Source: Vespula vulgaris (lineage: Eukaryota > Arthropoda > Insecta > Hymenoptera > Vespidae). Taken from it: a stretch of 64,000 bases of DNA. A program made the translations under genes and the position numbers. Where the stretch lies: NCBI RefSeq assembly GCF_905475345.1, contig NC_066595.1, positions 6,960,501-7,024,500 of the forward strand, written 5' to 3'. Below are positions 62,405 to 64,000 of this stretch, piece after piece. The notes beneath the pieces are model-generated. The model ran no database searches, was not told the origin of the DNA, and saw only the letters and a program-made list of their open reading frames with translations. Position 1 is the first letter of the stretch. The number at the start of each line of letters is the position of its first letter.

Positions 62405-62515
62405 CGTGGTCGCGTGGTCGCGTGCTCGCGTGGTCGCAGCCTCTAGACGTTTATAAACGCCATATAAAAGGCGGGGGCGTACATACAGGACCTTGCCGCG
62501 ACCCACACTCAGGGC
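62405..62515 (+). promoter_or_regulatory. Candidate TATA promoter with 8-bp tandem repeats upstream
   Basis: Four consecutive 8-bp units (CGTGGTCG, with one change in the third) occupy 62405-62436. A 12-bp palindrome CGTTTATAAACG is at 62448-62459, and a canonical TATAAAAG box at 62463-62470 stands before a GC-rich stretch. A TCAGGG is at 62509-62514, farther than a normal initiator would be. The arrangement looks like a regulated promoter, but no transcript start or gene can be assigned. The open frame over it (62278-62568) has no recognisable protein features. Confidence 0.35.
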
Positions 62516-63329
62516 CGTATCTCGAGCTTTTCCAAAAAGTTATCGTACTTGCATCTTATCCTGTTTAGAAGTCCTATTTATTTCATAAATCACGTACGCT
62601 CGTTTTCTATAGCCTCATATAAATTTAAGATCGGACATTCGTATGTTTTATCTTTAATAATTAGTTAATAAGTTTCATATTATTTGTTACTTTTATTTTA
62701 TTTCTTTACACAAACAAAAAATCTTCAGCTTCGTCTTCTTTAGTCATCTCGTTATTTTCCACCTAATTCTCTTCGTTTGACAAAATAATCGTTTATTCTT
62801 TTTACTTACATAGCCATTTTTATTTGGCAATTGATAGATCTTTAGAAATAATTTAGTTATTTCACCGATAAGCAAGCAGTTGGTCAAGCAGATTGGAATC
62901 CATATACACGTATTCATTCTTTTTCTCTCGTCACGTTCGAGTGAACAGCCATTCGATATGGTCGATCGAATTTTTGCACGTTTCTTCTTTGGAACGTACG
63001 AAAGCCGATGATTTTTCCAGCTTTTCGCTTTCTAAATATTCGTATTCGTTCGTTCTTCTCTGTGTTTTACGATTTTCTGTGACGATTAGAAAAGTCCAAT
63101 TTTTTTCCGATTAGAAAGGAAACTAGTTCTTAACTTTCGGATAATAATTTAACCAGTTGATGAGTTACTTAGATGGATCGTAGAAGTAAGAAGGATTGTA
63201 GAAGTAAGAAGGATTGTAGAAGTAGAACTCTTTAGTAGTATTCAGTAGACAAGAGGGAGTTGAAACAGGAAGTAGGGTGCGCCTTCCGTTGAAGAGTCAC
63301 CTGCTGTTCTATTTGAAATAGATGTTCTC
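62516..63329. other. Non-coding stretch with an 18-bp tandem repeat
   Basis: AT-rich sequence with no recognised gene. At 63180-63225 an 18-bp unit (GTAGAAGTAAGAAGGATT) is repeated about 2.6 times. Confidence 0.5.
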
Positions 63330-64000
63330 AAAACAAAACTACGATGTTCAAACGAAACTATGCTACTATACGATAACCATTATAAATATGTACAAATTTG
63401 TACATGTAACTACGATATATTTTAATACTTAATCATCCTTTATGTTATCATTATCGCAGCATGATTTTTAAACGAAACTATATTACAATGCGAATTAAAT
63501 AAATTTGTACATATAATTATGATATATTTTAATATTTTGATCATCTTGTAGACGATCTCGAAAGAAAACTACATTTGTACTGTTCTTCAAATGAAACCAT
63601 GTTACAGTATGATAATAATCATCAATGGCTGCTACTTATTAGATCAATATTTTTAAACATTTAGTCAGTATTTATAATAAAATATCAATATGCGTAATAC
63701 AATGATGTAATCCTAACGCAACCCTAACATTTAATTATTTATATCGAACGAAATATTCATTTATTTTACAAAATACTTATCATTAATTATTAAAAGTACA
63801 GATCAAGTACATAGAGCTGCTCTCATTAACTACATAAACTTATACATATAATTTCGACATATTCGAATATTTTTATCACTCTTGAATGGTTTCCATAATT
63901 TAATTAGAATGTACAAAAGAAATTATGTTATAACAGTAGAATAGTAATCGTTGATTAGATAAACTTGTAGGTAGTTCTATCTAATTTCGATATGTTCGAA
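63330..64000. repeat. Degenerate tandem array, about 120-bp period, cut by window edge
   Basis: The motif AACGAAACTA occurs at 63351 and 63471 and as ATGAAACCAT at 63591, exactly 120 bp apart each time. It is followed in the first two copies by matching TTTGTACAT, then GATATATTTTAATA and ATCATC. Diverged pieces recur near 63838-63885 and 63912-64000, ending with ATTTCGATATGTTCGAA at the window edge. This looks like an old tandem duplication of a non-coding unit that continues to the right. Confidence 0.7.

Overview
The window is eukaryotic nuclear DNA from an insect. It is AT-rich, with short GT-AG introns, many microsatellites and one copy of each housekeeping gene. Protein details (Cullin-3, Nup205, a short separase, a Nopp140 gene with two alternative tails) and the base composition suggest a hymenopteran, probably a bee or wasp. 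That assignment is an inference, not a database result. Most lines of evidence come from splicing open exons together and checking that reading phase is kept to the stop codon.

Layout, left to right: 1-432 (-) is an exon of an unidentified membrane protein cut by the window edge. Cul3 (+, 1797-7814) encodes a ubiquitin-ligase scaffold. Ube2l3/UbcH7 (-, 12612-14065) is a ubiquitin-conjugating enzyme, divergent from Nup205 (+, 14702-21652), a nuclear pore scaffold. NFXL1 (-, 21958-24710) converges on Nup205. GMPPB (+, 26287-27722) makes GDP-mannose. Separase (-, 27927-30589) and Mad2 (-, 31248-32086) are neighbours on the same strand. Nopp140 (+, 32785-36130) is divergent from Mad2. A secreted Spaetzle-like cystine-knot protein (+, 39345-41271) has a distant 5' UTR exon near 37.2-37.6 kb. 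SRRM1/SRm160 (+, 44102-50739) converges with POLR3D/RPC4 (-, 51681-53339). From 54.5 kb to the end there is no conserved coding sequence that I can recognise. That stretch holds a probable 5' UTR/first coding exon (56446-56831), candidate core promoters, simple repeats and a degenerate tandem array at the right edge.

Functional themes: ubiquitin conjugation (Cul3, Ube2l3), mitotic exit (Mad2, separase), nuclear pore and nucleolus (Nup205, Nopp140), transcription and splicing (POLR3D, SRRM1). These are separately transcribed genes, several sharing divergent promoters, and nothing indicates an operon. The most unusual stretch is a GC-richer, hairpin-dense segment of about 0.8 kb inside intron 3 of SRRM1 (about 44930-45715). 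It does not look like ordinary intron and I cannot assign it to a known family. Other points of note are a phase-compatible extra open exon inside Cul3 intron 1, the short separase, the conserved two-tailed Nopp140 architecture, a hAT-like MITE, and a 120-bp-period repeat array.
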